Positions 1 through 6,353 of a stretch of 6,628 bases of DNA are shown here, in pieces. The stretch covers positions 1 to 6,628 of the forward strand of contig JANQHY010000017.1 in NCBI GenBank assembly GCA_028282395.1. Reading direction: 5' to 3'. The stretch comes from Gammaproteobacteria bacterium (GTDB lineage: Bacteria; Pseudomonadota; Gammaproteobacteria; UBA12402). The notes beneath the pieces were generated by a model. That model saw nothing but the letters and a program-made list of their open reading frames with translations. It searched no databases and was not told where the DNA came from. The translations under genes were made by a program, and so were the position numbers. How positions within the stretch are numbered: the first letter of the stretch is position 1; every line of letters starts with the position of its first letter.

Positions 1-12
1 AGTACAATTTAG

Positions 13-255
13 GGCCATGATGATGTGGTGTATAATTTGACGACACCCTCTAGAGGAATGGATGTTAATGGCAAGATTGTTAATAAGCAAATGTTATCAT
101 ATAGAGTAAAAAAGAATGTTGTTGTACTTAAATCTACAGCAAAAGCTATTAAGGATACATGGTCAACTAAAGAAACAATATTTCAATCTGAAGGGGGTGG
201 TACCCAATACTTTTCAGCGGATAAAAATGCATTTGAGGTGTTAGGAAATGAGTAG
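13..255 (+). pseudogene. C-terminal fragment of a TNT/Tse6-like NAD(P)+-glycohydrolase toxin
   Basis: This frame encodes about 80 residues with the look of the end of a secreted polymorphic toxin. Seen: a Y-x-V strand (LSYRVKKNVVVL) followed by a Trp-Ser segment and EGGGTQYF near the C-terminus. In the tuberculosis necrotizing toxin (TNT) family a GGG-x-Q motif carries the glutamine that takes part in NAD+ cleavage. An in-frame stop at 10-12 cuts the frame off, and no other frame continues upstream, so the N-terminal half of the fold and any delivery domain are missing from this reading. Initiation could only be at a GTG (25 or 28) or the ATG at 58. The stop overlaps the start of the next gene by 8 bases, the arrangement expected of a toxin and its immunity gene. 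I infer an orphan or displaced toxin tip, probably inactive. The toxin family is suggested by short motifs plus the neighbour, not by a search. Confidence 0.55.
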
Positions 256-529
256 TATCGAAGCACGTAATAATATTAGGCAGCCATTGTATGACGCTAT
301 TGTTGAGACAAGCAAACTCCTAGGAAAAAACCCTGGAGAGCCCATGCTGTTATCGATAAATGAACAGTTACAGGCAATAAACATGTGTGTGACAACTGGG
401 TCAGTTCCTGCTGAAAATTTTAAAGAAGCTATAAATATAGGGGTTATAGCTATCCGTGAGTTTGAGGCCAGCCACCCAGTTTATGCAGCGTCATTGATGA
501 AAGTGAATTACTACTTTACGCAATATTGA
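248..529 (+). CDS. Tsi6-family immunity protein
   Basis: Small soluble protein of 93 residues with no signal peptide or membrane segment, predicted to be mostly helical. Its pattern matches what I recall of Tsi6, the cytoplasmic immunity protein that blocks the NAD(P)+-glycohydrolase Tse6 of Pseudomonas aeruginosa: P-x-x-x-x-LLS-x-x-x-QLQ-x-I at residues 29-44, then G-x-IA-x-(K/R)EF-x-x-x-x-P at 65-77, then a short Tyr-rich tail. The length is also typical (about 93 residues). The start ATG is preceded by GAGGTG at 235-240 with a 7-base spacer, and the gene overlaps the end of the toxin fragment by 8 bases, so translation is probably coupled. The likely role is to bind and neutralise a TNT/Tse6-like toxin delivered by kin cells or competitors. 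Because the cognate toxin here is truncated, the gene may persist as an orphan immunity gene. Family assignment is from memory of the sequence pattern. Confidence 0.7.
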   Translation: MSSIEARNNIRQPLYDAIVETSKLLGKNPGEPMLLSINEQLQAINMCVTTGSVPAENFKEAINIGVIAIREFEASHPVYAASLMKVNYYFTQY

Positions 530-556
530 AGTTATATATGTGAATAGAATTTTAAC

Positions 557-584
557 AAATCAGAGCTAAGAGCTGATTTATTTT
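557..584 (+). terminator. Weak hairpin with T-rich tail after the immunity gene
   Basis: AAATCAG (557-563) can pair with CTGATTT (573-579) around a 9-base loop, and the right arm runs into TTTATTTTC. The stem is short and AU-rich, so it would at best be a partial terminator between the immunity gene and the SseB-like gene. Confidence 0.3.
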
Positions 585-601
585 CATTGGAGAGTTTGTA
601 A

Positions 602-1438
602 ATGATCTTGCCTATAAAAGATATCGATAAGTGGGATGGCCAATTAGATAGCCTATTGAAAGAAGCAGCGCGTGACCCAGGCATGCGTCCGACCTTCTAC
701 ATGCAATTACTCAATTCAGTGATCTTTACACTGGGTAAAGTTGGCCAAACAGGAAAAAGTATTTCGGTGATACAGAAGCAAACCTCTGAAGGGGGAATAT
801 ATATCCCTATCTTTACCGCACGTGCTCATATTTATGAGTTAGAAGGAAGTACATGTCAGCAGGATATATTGGGCATATATGGAAGTACAGCATTTGAAAT
901 AGCAAAAGATTTTAATTGTAGTGTTATTGTTAATTATGGGCAGCCTTATGGGAAAGAATTTTCTATTGAGGAGATTCATGCCTTGCTCACAGAAAAGTAT
1001 AGTACGATTCAGGTTGAGTCAGACTTGCAATCGAAATTTATTGTGCACCCATTTAAAAAGCCACCTACACAAATGTGTAATGCCTTATCTAGTTGGTTTT
1101 CTAAAAACCCTGTAGTTAAAGCTGCTTATCTTGTGAAGGTAAATGAGCATGACAAAACTGCCACTCAATCCCAGACACTACTACACATATTGGTGAGCAA
1201 TGAACCGCTGATAGCTGATATTGAGAAAACACTCGACGGTGTTGAAATGATTATTGGCGAGTTAAGTGTATCGATACGGAAAAAGTTAGGCCGTATACAT
1301 ATCAATGCTGGAGAGACGTTTGACTTAATTAACAGGCTATCTAACAGAGAAAGAAGCGCCATAAAGCCTTTTTATCTCCAACACAAGCCTGATAAAAAAT
1401 CTTTCCTTATTAAAACACCATTTGACAAGAAACATTAA
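602..1438 (+). CDS. SseB-family protein (enhanced serine sensitivity), toxin-locus type
   Basis: A 278-residue cytoplasmic protein with the layout of the SseB family (E. coli SseB is about 260 residues). The N-terminal SseB domain covers roughly residues 12-135. It includes P-x-FY near 30-33, a conserved 'IPIFTAR' strand at 68-74 (the family's PVFTS-like motif) and NYGQPYGKEFSIEEI at 111-125, which corresponds to the family's N-P-G-x-x-x-G-K-x-F-x-x-x-E-I block. The C-terminal SseB domain covers roughly 145-265 and ends in FYL-x-x-KP. The start ATG has GGAG at 589-592. Outside the core genome, SseB-like proteins are frequent in immunity gene arrays of polymorphic toxin loci, and the position just after a Tsi6-like gene fits that. 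The biochemical activity of SseB is not well defined. I infer an accessory or immunity role from the neighbours only. Confidence 0.75.
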   Translation: MILPIKDIDKWDGQLDSLLKEAARDPGMRPTFYMQLLNSVIFTLGKVGQTGKSISVIQKQTSEGGIYIPIFTARAHIYELEGSTCQQDILGIYGSTAFEIAKDFNCSVIVNYGQPYGKEFSIEEIHALLTEKYSTIQVESDLQSKFIVHPFKKPPTQMCNALSSWFSKNPVVKAAYLVKVNEHDKTATQSQTLLHILVSNEPLIADIEKTLDGVEMIIGELSVSIRKKLGRIHINAGETFDLINRLSNRERSAIKPFYLQHKPDKKSFLIKTPFDKKH

Positions 1439-1463
1439 TAAATGCCCTACCAATAAGCAAAAA

Positions 1464-1610
1464 CTAAATATACCTATCCGCCAAAGCCAGCCATTGCACA
1501 ATCACACCAACAAGATCGAGCGTGCGCAACACTGCTTTGTGCTTGAATTCATTGGCATGATTGGGTGAAAGTACCATTTGACTATAAGTAAGTATCAGGA
1601 TAAAACCGTT
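1464..1610 (-). pseudogene. Possible 3' remnant of an unidentified gene on the minus strand
   Basis: Read on the minus strand this stretch is open for 48 codons and ends in TAG at 1466-1464. It encodes a regular-looking C-terminal piece containing NHANEFKHKAVLRTLDLVG and then a hydrophobic IVQWLALADRYI end. The codon choice (GTG, CTG, GCG, CGC, CTC) is richer in G+C than in the surrounding genes, which suggests DNA of different origin. A minus-strand stop at 1613-1611 removes any upstream part. I do not recognise the family. It is most likely the tail of a gene lost by deletion, but chance cannot be ruled out. Confidence 0.25.
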
Positions 1611-1913
1611 TTACAATTGGAGATTATTCCTAGAGGAATGAATAAAGTACAGTGACGCGCCTTAATTACTGCACATGCTGCTGACACTCAGGCTTACCTG
1701 ATCGCAGCCAGCCAACTTAGCCTGCATGAAAATCACTGGAAAAGCTACGCCAGTTCAATGATTGTTGAGCTTTGGAGCACAATGTTACCCCATCGTGTTG
1801 ATGGGCGATGCCTGTCCATAAATCAACAAAAAGTTGGAGAGCTATTGCCATTTATAGGTGTTAGTTTTTTGTCTGGACTGAACCCCAAATTCATATTTAC
1901 AGCTAAAATTTAA
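1569..1913 (+). pseudogene. Possible decayed coding sequence, unidentified
   Basis: One plus-strand frame stays open from 1569 to the TAA at 1911-1913 except for a single TGA at 1653-1655. The part after that stop (85 codons) reads like protein, with AHAADTQAYLIAASQLSLH near its start and ENHWKSYASSMIVELW following, and its codons look coding-like. The only internal ATGs (1758, 1782) lack ribosome binding sites. I could not identify the family. Together with the minus-strand remnant, this explains most of the roughly 520-base gap between the SseB-like gene and the exporter gene as debris rather than functional sequence. Confidence 0.25.
1873..1886 (+). promoter_or_regulatory. Single TTGGAC-type site upstream of the exporter operon
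   Basis: CTGGACTGAACCCC lies 77 bases before the exporter start. It matches the downstream 20-base repeats (consensus TTGGACTRANNCCC, from 6345) at 10 of 14 positions against each of the first two units. It could be a binding site shared by both ends of the operon, for example for the TrfA-like protein. One copy of this length can also arise by chance. Confidence 0.25.
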
Positions 1914-1947
1914 GTTATTTCTTGCTAAAATTACTATCATTAACCTG

Positions 1948-1956
1948 TGTTAAATT
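1948..1956 (+). promoter_or_regulatory. Candidate extended -10 promoter for the exporter operon
   Basis: TGT followed by TAAATT forms an extended -10 element (TGn plus a hexamer with 4 of 6 matches to TATAAT). I see no good -35 at the normal distance, which is tolerated with an extended -10. The expected transcript start, about 7 bases after the hexamer, falls on or beside the ATG at 1963, so the transcript may have almost no leader. Confidence 0.35.
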
Positions 1957-1962
1957 ATCTTC

Positions 1963-3159
1963 ATGAGAAAAAGCAATAATAAATTAACTATCATAATGTT
2001 ATGTTTACTTATTCCCTTAAGTGGTGTGGGTATTGATGTTTATGTTCCTTCATTACCTGCGATCTCTCATGTTTTTGATGTGCCTGATAAATACGCACAA
2101 TACTCAGTGTCAGTTTACTTATTTGGATTTGCTCTGGCTCAGCTAATATTAGGACCATTATCAGATACATATGGCCGTAAAAAAATATTATTGCTGGGTT
2201 TATTAATCTTTAATTTAGGCTGTTTTATGTCATTATTTTCATTTGGTATGGGCATGTTTTTAATATCAAGATTTATTCAAGGAGTGGGAGTCACAGCTCC
2301 AGTTGTAATAGCGAAGGCTGTTGTTACTGATAGATTTGTTGGAGAACAGTTAAAGGTAGTTTCCACCTACTTGGTAACAGCTTGGTCTGTCGGGCCAATT
2401 GTTGCTCCTGCAATTGGTGGTTTTTTACAACATTATTACGGATGGCACGCTGGGTTCTATTTTTTGGTAACTCTGGCCTCTTTGTTGATGGTTCTAGTGA
2501 TATTATTCTTCCAGGAAACTAATGATAATCCAGTGCAACTTAAATTATTTAAGATTTTTATGAGTTATAAAGAGATATTGAAAAATATTGATTTTATTCT
2601 TTGTATTTTATGCATGTCGATGACCTATTCCTTTATTACTATTTTTAATGTCTTGGGGCCTTTTTTAATACAAAAAGTCTATCATCAGTCGGCTTTAGCT
2701 TATGGTCATATTGCATTGTTATTAGGAGTTGCTTGTTTTATGGGGAGTTTATTTAATCGCTATGTTGTTATGAGACTAAGTCAGCTAGTTATTGTCTCAT
2801 TTGGAACTAGTTTACTTATTACTTTGAGCCTGTTAACTCTTATGCTTTCCTATGTTTCAAATAGTCTATTCGTTTTGTTGTTACCCGTTTTCATGATTAT
2901 GTTCGTTGTTGGTTTTTTATTTCCTAACTTTTCTTCCTATACGCTGGGTCGGTTCGTTACAATGGCCGGTGTTGCCAGCGCAATTATAGGTGTTGTTAAT
3001 ATAGCAGGTAACGTAATTACAACATCATTGGTAGGTGTTACAGACAGTAAATCAGTGCAGGAATTGGCAATTTTTTATGTTTCTATTTCAGTTATTACGC
3101 TGATGCTTTATTTGACTGTCAGACTGGCCCCCTTCGCAAAGCGGAGGATTAATGATTAA
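1963..3159 (+). CDS. MFS exporter, Bcr/CflA-type (DHA1) efflux protein
   Basis: A 398-residue, very hydrophobic inner-membrane protein, the usual length for the 12-TM drug:H+ antiporter family 1. TM1 (about residues 9-31) carries GIDVYVPSLPAI, the Bcr/CflA signature (D-x-Y-x-P-x-LP) with an acidic residue, D25. Motif A, GPLSDTYGRKK, spans 64-74 in the loop after TM2. The antiporter motif C (GPIVAPAIGG) is at 144-153. The central loop is about residues 185-209, and the protein ends in a short basic tail (KRR). Bcr/CflA proteins export drugs, amino acids such as cysteine, and secondary metabolites in exchange for protons. As first gene of a biosynthetic-looking operon it probably exports the product. 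The ATG at 1963 has no Shine-Dalgarno sequence, only TAAATTATCTTC in front, but it is placed correctly before TM1. The last 8 bases overlap the start of the methyltransferase gene. Confidence 0.9.
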   Translation: MRKSNNKLTIIMLCLLIPLSGVGIDVYVPSLPAISHVFDVPDKYAQYSVSVYLFGFALAQLILGPLSDTYGRKKILLLGLLIFNLGCFMSLFSFGMGMFLISRFIQGVGVTAPVVIAKAVVTDRFVGEQLKVVSTYLVTAWSVGPIVAPAIGGFLQHYYGWHAGFYFLVTLASLLMVLVILFFQETNDNPVQLKLFKIFMSYKEILKNIDFILCILCMSMTYSFITIFNVLGPFLIQKVYHQSALAYGHIALLLGVACFMGSLFNRYVVMRLSQLVIVSFGTSLLITLSLLTLMLSYVSNSLFVLLLPVFMIMFVVGFLFPNFSSYTLGRFVTMAGVASAIIGVVNIAGNVITTSLVGVTDSKSVQELAIFYVSISVITLMLYLTVRLAPFAKRRIND

Positions 3160-3788
3160 CCTTAATGCCATCAAAGAAACATTTAATAAATGGGCGCTAA
3201 ATGGTAGGTCAGAGCAAATGGCTGCTGGGCATGCGTATTCTGTTGCTCATATGCTGCAATCGATAACAATCTTATATGAGAGATATTAACTTTTTGGATA
3301 TTGGATGTGGTAATGGCTGGGTTGTAAGGAAAGTAGTTGATAGTCCTGTATGCCAATATGCATATGGTATTGATGTCTCAAATGAAATGGTTAAATTGGC
3401 AAATGAAAGACGAGAAACGCAAAAAGAATTTTTTGTGTGTTCTGACTTCAACTCTTGGGAATATGATGGTCAATTCGATGTGGTGTTTTCAATGGAGACA
3501 GTTTATTACATTAACCCTTTAGAGGAAGCTGTCCGTAAAATACATAAACTTACCAAGCCAGATGGTATCGTGATTGTAGGTATTGATTATTACGAAGAAA
3601 ATAATAGCAGTAAATCTTGGTCTGATATGGTCGGTCTCGAAATGATACGAAAAAATATACCTTTTTGGAAAGAGGTATTTCTTCAGTCCGGCTTTAAAGA
3701 CGTAACTATATCAAATATCTGTGATCCTAATGCCACTGAGCGCTGGAAACAGCAGTTTGGTACTTTGGTGATAACGGCTAAAAAATAA
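3152..3788 (+). pseudogene. Class I SAM-dependent methyltransferase, split by a frameshift
   Basis: Translation should start at the ATG at 3152, which has a perfect GGAGG at 3143-3147 and overlaps the exporter stop by 8 bases. That frame gives a typical N-terminal helix region (FNKWALNGRSEQMAAGH) but stops at TAA 3287-3289. The catalytic domain continues one frame over, open from 3267: FLDIGCGNGW (SAM-binding motif I), YGIDVSNEM (motif II with acidic residue) and FDVVFSMETVYYI. Restoring two bases in the GA tract at 3278-3283 joins the halves into a 212-residue protein, a normal size for this family. Without it, a 170-codon frame from ATG 3276 remains, lacking both the N-terminal part and a ribosome binding site. 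The intact enzyme would transfer methyl from SAM to an unknown small molecule. The next gene overlaps its stop by 1 base (TAATG). It may be a true mutation, a sequencing error or a recoding site. Confidence 0.8.
3278..3283 (+). repeat. (GA)3 tract at the methyltransferase frameshift
   Basis: GAGAGA lies inside the 20-base overlap (3267-3286) of the two methyltransferase frames. A fourth GA unit would give an uninterrupted LYERDINFLDIGCG reading. Loss of one dinucleotide by slippage is therefore the simplest explanation of the break. Confidence 0.5.
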
Positions 3789-4588
3789 TGTGGGGCAAAA
3801 CGGTGTTTTATAAAATGGTGAGCGGAGCAGATAAAATAGAGACTGCATTGCCGCTAGTGCTGGTCTCGGGGATTATGTGTACTAAAGATATGTGGGCAAA
3901 ACAGGCCGCATACTTTGATAAGGTGACTGAGGTTATTATAGTTGAAACAATAACAGAGAGTTCTATTCCAGCGATAGCTGAGAGTATTATTTCGCAAGTC
4001 AAAGGCAGATTTAATATGGTCGGCTTTTCTTCTGGTGGTTACGTTGCTCAAGCCTTAGCATTATCATTTTCAGATAGAGTAAACAAGTTAATTTTAATGA
4101 ATACGTCGGGTGCAGGTTTTTCTGAATCATTGCAAGCAAATCGGGTTAAATTAATTGATCTTTGTAAAACAGTAGGTGTGGTTACAGGTTTAAAAGCCTT
4201 TGAAGAGAAGTTAAATTCAACCTATATTTCAGATGACACAATCGTAGCATTCAATCGTTCTATGATTTGTAGTATCGATAAACATATCTTTTATAACCAG
4301 ATGTGTGCTGTTGTTGAATTTAATAAGCTTCGTGCTGAAGTAGAACTTATTACATGCCCTACATTAATTGTAGCTTCAGACAATGATCCATTTATGAAAG
4401 TAGATGAAGCGCATAAATTGGTAAAGTCGATAAAACCCTGCCAATTGAAATTATTCTCTGGCGGTGGGCATATGTTGCCAATAACCATGTCAGATGAGGT
4501 TAATGGTGTTATCGAACAATTTTTTGGTTATTCACACTATCCATCCAAAAAAGCGAAGGGAGATAGTTATGCAGTCTATACATGCTAA
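3788..4588 (+). CDS. Alpha/beta-fold hydrolase
   Basis: A 266-residue cytoplasmic protein, the normal size for a single-domain alpha/beta hydrolase. Seen: the first strand and oxyanion region LPLVLVSGIMC (21-31), a nucleophile elbow GFSSGG (79-84) with Ser81, a cap region about 115-185, an acid strand LIVASDNDPF (193-202) with Asp200 as likely acid, and GGGHML (225-230) with His228. The complete Ser-Asp-His triad points to an active enzyme such as an esterase, thioesterase, amidase or lyase-type hydrolase. The substrate cannot be told from the sequence. The start ATG shares one base with the methyltransferase stop (TAATG), so translation is coupled. The C-terminal tail (SKKAKGDSYAVYTC) is encoded by the same bases as the ribosome binding site and start of the next gene, a 20-base overlap. 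Role inferred: release or tailoring of an intermediate in the opine-type pathway, or self-protection by hydrolysis. Confidence 0.88.
   Translation: MWGKTVFYKMVSGADKIETALPLVLVSGIMCTKDMWAKQAAYFDKVTEVIIVETITESSIPAIAESIISQVKGRFNMVGFSSGGYVAQALALSFSDRVNKLILMNTSGAGFSESLQANRVKLIDLCKTVGVVTGLKAFEEKLNSTYISDDTIVAFNRSMICSIDKHIFYNQMCAVVEFNKLRAEVELITCPTLIVASDNDPFMKVDEAHKLVKSIKPCQLKLFSGGGHMLPITMSDEVNGVIEQFFGYSHYPSKKAKGDSYAVYTC
4556..4562 (+). promoter_or_regulatory. Ribosome binding site that sets the TrfA-like start
   Basis: AAGGGAG sits 6 bases before the ATG at 4569. The same frame is open further upstream to an ATG at 4494, but that start lacks such a site and would overlap the hydrolase by 95 bases, so 4569 is preferred. 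Confidence 0.75.
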
Positions 4589-5330
4589 ACCGGTTGATAT
4601 TTTTAGAGTTAAATCAACAGTTCCTAAGTATCTATTACAAGGATCACTTTTTGCTGCTTCCAGAATTGCAACCCCACCTATAGATAACATAATACAAATG
4701 TATGATGGTAAAGAGCTTGAGGTACATCACCGAGGATTTACTCAATTCGATTTGGCCGTATCCCTTGCTTATAAGAGAATCATTAATCAACATCGCAATT
4801 TTGATGACATTAAATTTTCTATAGCTGAATTTGCAAGAGCGCTTAATCGTATTGATGGTGGTAAAACAAGACAGTTTATCCTTGAAGCATTCCGTAAGAG
4901 TAATGATTTTCACTTGTGTTTTGATTTTGGTACAGGTCGTTCATTTGATGGAAGTCGGCTTAATAGTTTTCGTGAAACAAGAAAAAATGTCTTCAACGTT
5001 TCATTCAATATGGACTATTTGTCGATGACTTATGACTCTACAGATACTTGTGATATTGATATAGACATGTTCATGAGCCTTCAGTTAGGTTTGCAAAGCT
5101 GGCTGTATGGCTTCATCTGTTCTGTGCCAGAACTAGACCATATTGATATTGATCTTTTATATCGTTTTTCTGGGTCAAATTACAAAAATTCGTCGGATTT
5201 TAGGAAAGCCATCAAAGAAGCATTAAGTGCATTATATAAAAAAGGGATATTGGGTTGGCGTCATGGTATAACCAGGTATGGAGAGGTTTTTTGGGAATAT
5301 AAGAATCCCTTTCAACGATTTTTGGGGTAA
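4569..5330 (+). CDS. TrfA-like replication initiator homologue within a metabolic operon
   Basis: A 253-residue soluble protein resembling the TrfA initiators of broad-host-range plasmids, which have tandem winged-helix domains and bind iterons. Visible matches, in order: VPKYLLQGSLF (18-28), like the family's ilRSaLF block; YDGKELE (45-51) then FTQFDLAVSLAYKR (57-70), the 'tGe-x-L-x-Q-x-D-x-x-V' block; FSIAEFARAL (83-92) and a helix with KTRQFILEAF (99-108), probably a DNA-binding helix; VFNVSFNMDYLSM (141-153); and FSGSNYKNSSDFRKAIKEAL (200-219), corresponding to the GS...FR..l..AL end block. True TrfA starts plasmid replication by opening the origin. Here the gene sits between a hydrolase and an opine dehydrogenase in a tight operon, so a co-opted transcription or copy-number regulator is plausible. 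It overlaps the hydrolase by 20 bases and ends 6 bases before the next start. Family call is moderately firm; function is inference. Confidence 0.7.
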   Translation: MQSIHAKPVDIFRVKSTVPKYLLQGSLFAASRIATPPIDNIIQMYDGKELEVHHRGFTQFDLAVSLAYKRIINQHRNFDDIKFSIAEFARALNRIDGGKTRQFILEAFRKSNDFHLCFDFGTGRSFDGSRLNSFRETRKNVFNVSFNMDYLSMTYDSTDTCDIDIDMFMSLQLGLQSWLYGFICSVPELDHIDIDLLYRFSGSNYKNSSDFRKAIKEALSALYKKGILGWRHGITRYGEVFWEYKNPFQRFLG

Positions 5331-5336
5331 CTTTGT

Positions 5337-6353
5337 GTGATTGCTGTTGTAGGAGCTGGGTCTGTCGGATGTGTGTTTGCTGCATATCTATCAACGATTA
5401 AACAAAAACGAGTAATTCTATATCATGACGGTAATCACAAAGGTCATGTACCTTTTATTCAGTTGGATCAATTTAAAGTATCAGGCGCATTAAACTTTTG
5501 CTCCCAGCCTTTTGAAATTACGACTGATATTGGATACGCTTGTAGTAGTAAGGTCATTTTTATTTGTTTACCATCTTTTGCCCAGTATGAAATCTATGAG
5601 TCTTTTAGTTCTTACCTCACTATAGACCATAAGGTTGTCTTTATTACAGGAAACTTTGCTGCTTTACGTATTGCTACAGAATACAGAGGGATTGATATTC
5701 CTAAATTAGCGGAAGTATCTGTTTCGCCATTTGCTTGTAGAATTATTGACGGGCATGCCGTTATTTTGGGTGTGAAAAAATGTTGTCACTTTGGAGTGTT
5801 CGGTCAGTGGCAAAAAAATGAAATTACTGAGGTGATTAAGTTATTCCCCTGTGAGCTGCATCATTGTAATAATATTCTTGCGGTAGGTTTACAAAATATG
5901 AATGGGCTTTGCCATCCAGCTTCAATGATTTTTAATGCTGCCCGAATCGATAATGGAGAGCAATTTTATTATAGTCGTGAAGGAGTGAGCACCATGATTG
6001 CACGATATATTGAGCAGATTGATAAAGAGAGATTGACTATTTGTCAAGCTTTAGGAATTTCATCTGGCAGTTTTTTGGAGATAATGGCGGCTTATTATGG
6101 TGAAGAATTTAATACTGTTGGCGAATTTTTCAAGTGTAATACGGTACTTAACAAGTCAAAAATCTGCCCAAGTATGTTAAACCATCGCTATCTTACAGAA
6201 GATGTTCCTTTTGTTCTTGTACCTTGGTTGAAAATGGCAGAACGTTTTAAAATTAACGTGCCGTATTTAAAAAACTTGGTTAACATGGCTTCGCTGTTAT
6301 TGAATCAAAACTTTTATAATTTAGGGTTCGAGCCATCTAATTGTTTGGACTGA
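5337..6353 (+). CDS. Opine dehydrogenase (octopine/nopaline dehydrogenase family)
   Basis: A 338-residue NAD(P)H-dependent enzyme, slightly short for the family (about 350-430). The N-terminal Rossmann domain starts at residue 2, with GAGSVG at 6-11 and a nucleotide-domain strand VIFICLPSFAQYE (73-85). The C-terminal opine-dehydrogenase domain carries GLCHPASMIFNAARID (190-205) with catalytic-type His193, FYYSREG (210-216), IDKER (228-232), HRYLTEDVP (283-291) and a helical end with LVNMASLLL. The R-x-x-x-x-D spacing of Arg284 and Asp289 equals that of Arg324 and Asp329 in scallop octopine dehydrogenase, where His212 completes the catalytic set. The family reductively condenses the amine of an amino acid with a 2-oxo acid, giving opines or opine metallophores such as staphylopine. 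The start is GTG at 5337, 6 bases after the previous stop, behind a weak TGGGG. No nicotianamine synthase-like gene is present, so substrates are unknown. Confidence 0.88.
   Translation: MIAVVGAGSVGCVFAAYLSTIKQKRVILYHDGNHKGHVPFIQLDQFKVSGALNFCSQPFEITTDIGYACSSKVIFICLPSFAQYEIYESFSSYLTIDHKVVFITGNFAALRIATEYRGIDIPKLAEVSVSPFACRIIDGHAVILGVKKCCHFGVFGQWQKNEITEVIKLFPCELHHCNNILAVGLQNMNGLCHPASMIFNAARIDNGEQFYYSREGVSTMIARYIEQIDKERLTICQALGISSGSFLEIMAAYYGEEFNTVGEFFKCNTVLNKSKICPSMLNHRYLTEDVPFVLVPWLKMAERFKINVPYLKNLVNMASLLLNQNFYNLGFEPSNCLD

Noticed and set aside
47..60. CCTCTAGAGG palindrome and the 11-mer CTAGAGGAATG, which recurs at 1630-1640
   Set aside because: Too short and without extended flanking similarity; likely chance in sequence of this length.
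1796..1816. Minus-strand TGGAC followed at a distance by GCCC, resembling the repeat motif
   Set aside because: Spacing between the two blocks differs from the 14-base consensus and only TGGAC matches.
1930..1945. Fur-box-like sequence (TTACTATCATTAAC) before the exporter gene
   Set aside because: Only one half resembles the Fur consensus (ATCATTA), with no matching second half, so iron control is not supported.
3808..4051. Overlapping minus-strand frames opposite the hydrolase gene
   Set aside because: They are shadows of the plus-strand hydrolase, whose catalytic motifs are complete.
4494..4568. Longer TrfA-like start at ATG 4494
   Set aside because: It would add 25 residues unlike the family, lacks a ribosome binding site and would overlap the hydrolase by 95 bases, whereas ATG 4569 has AAGGGAG at ideal distance.
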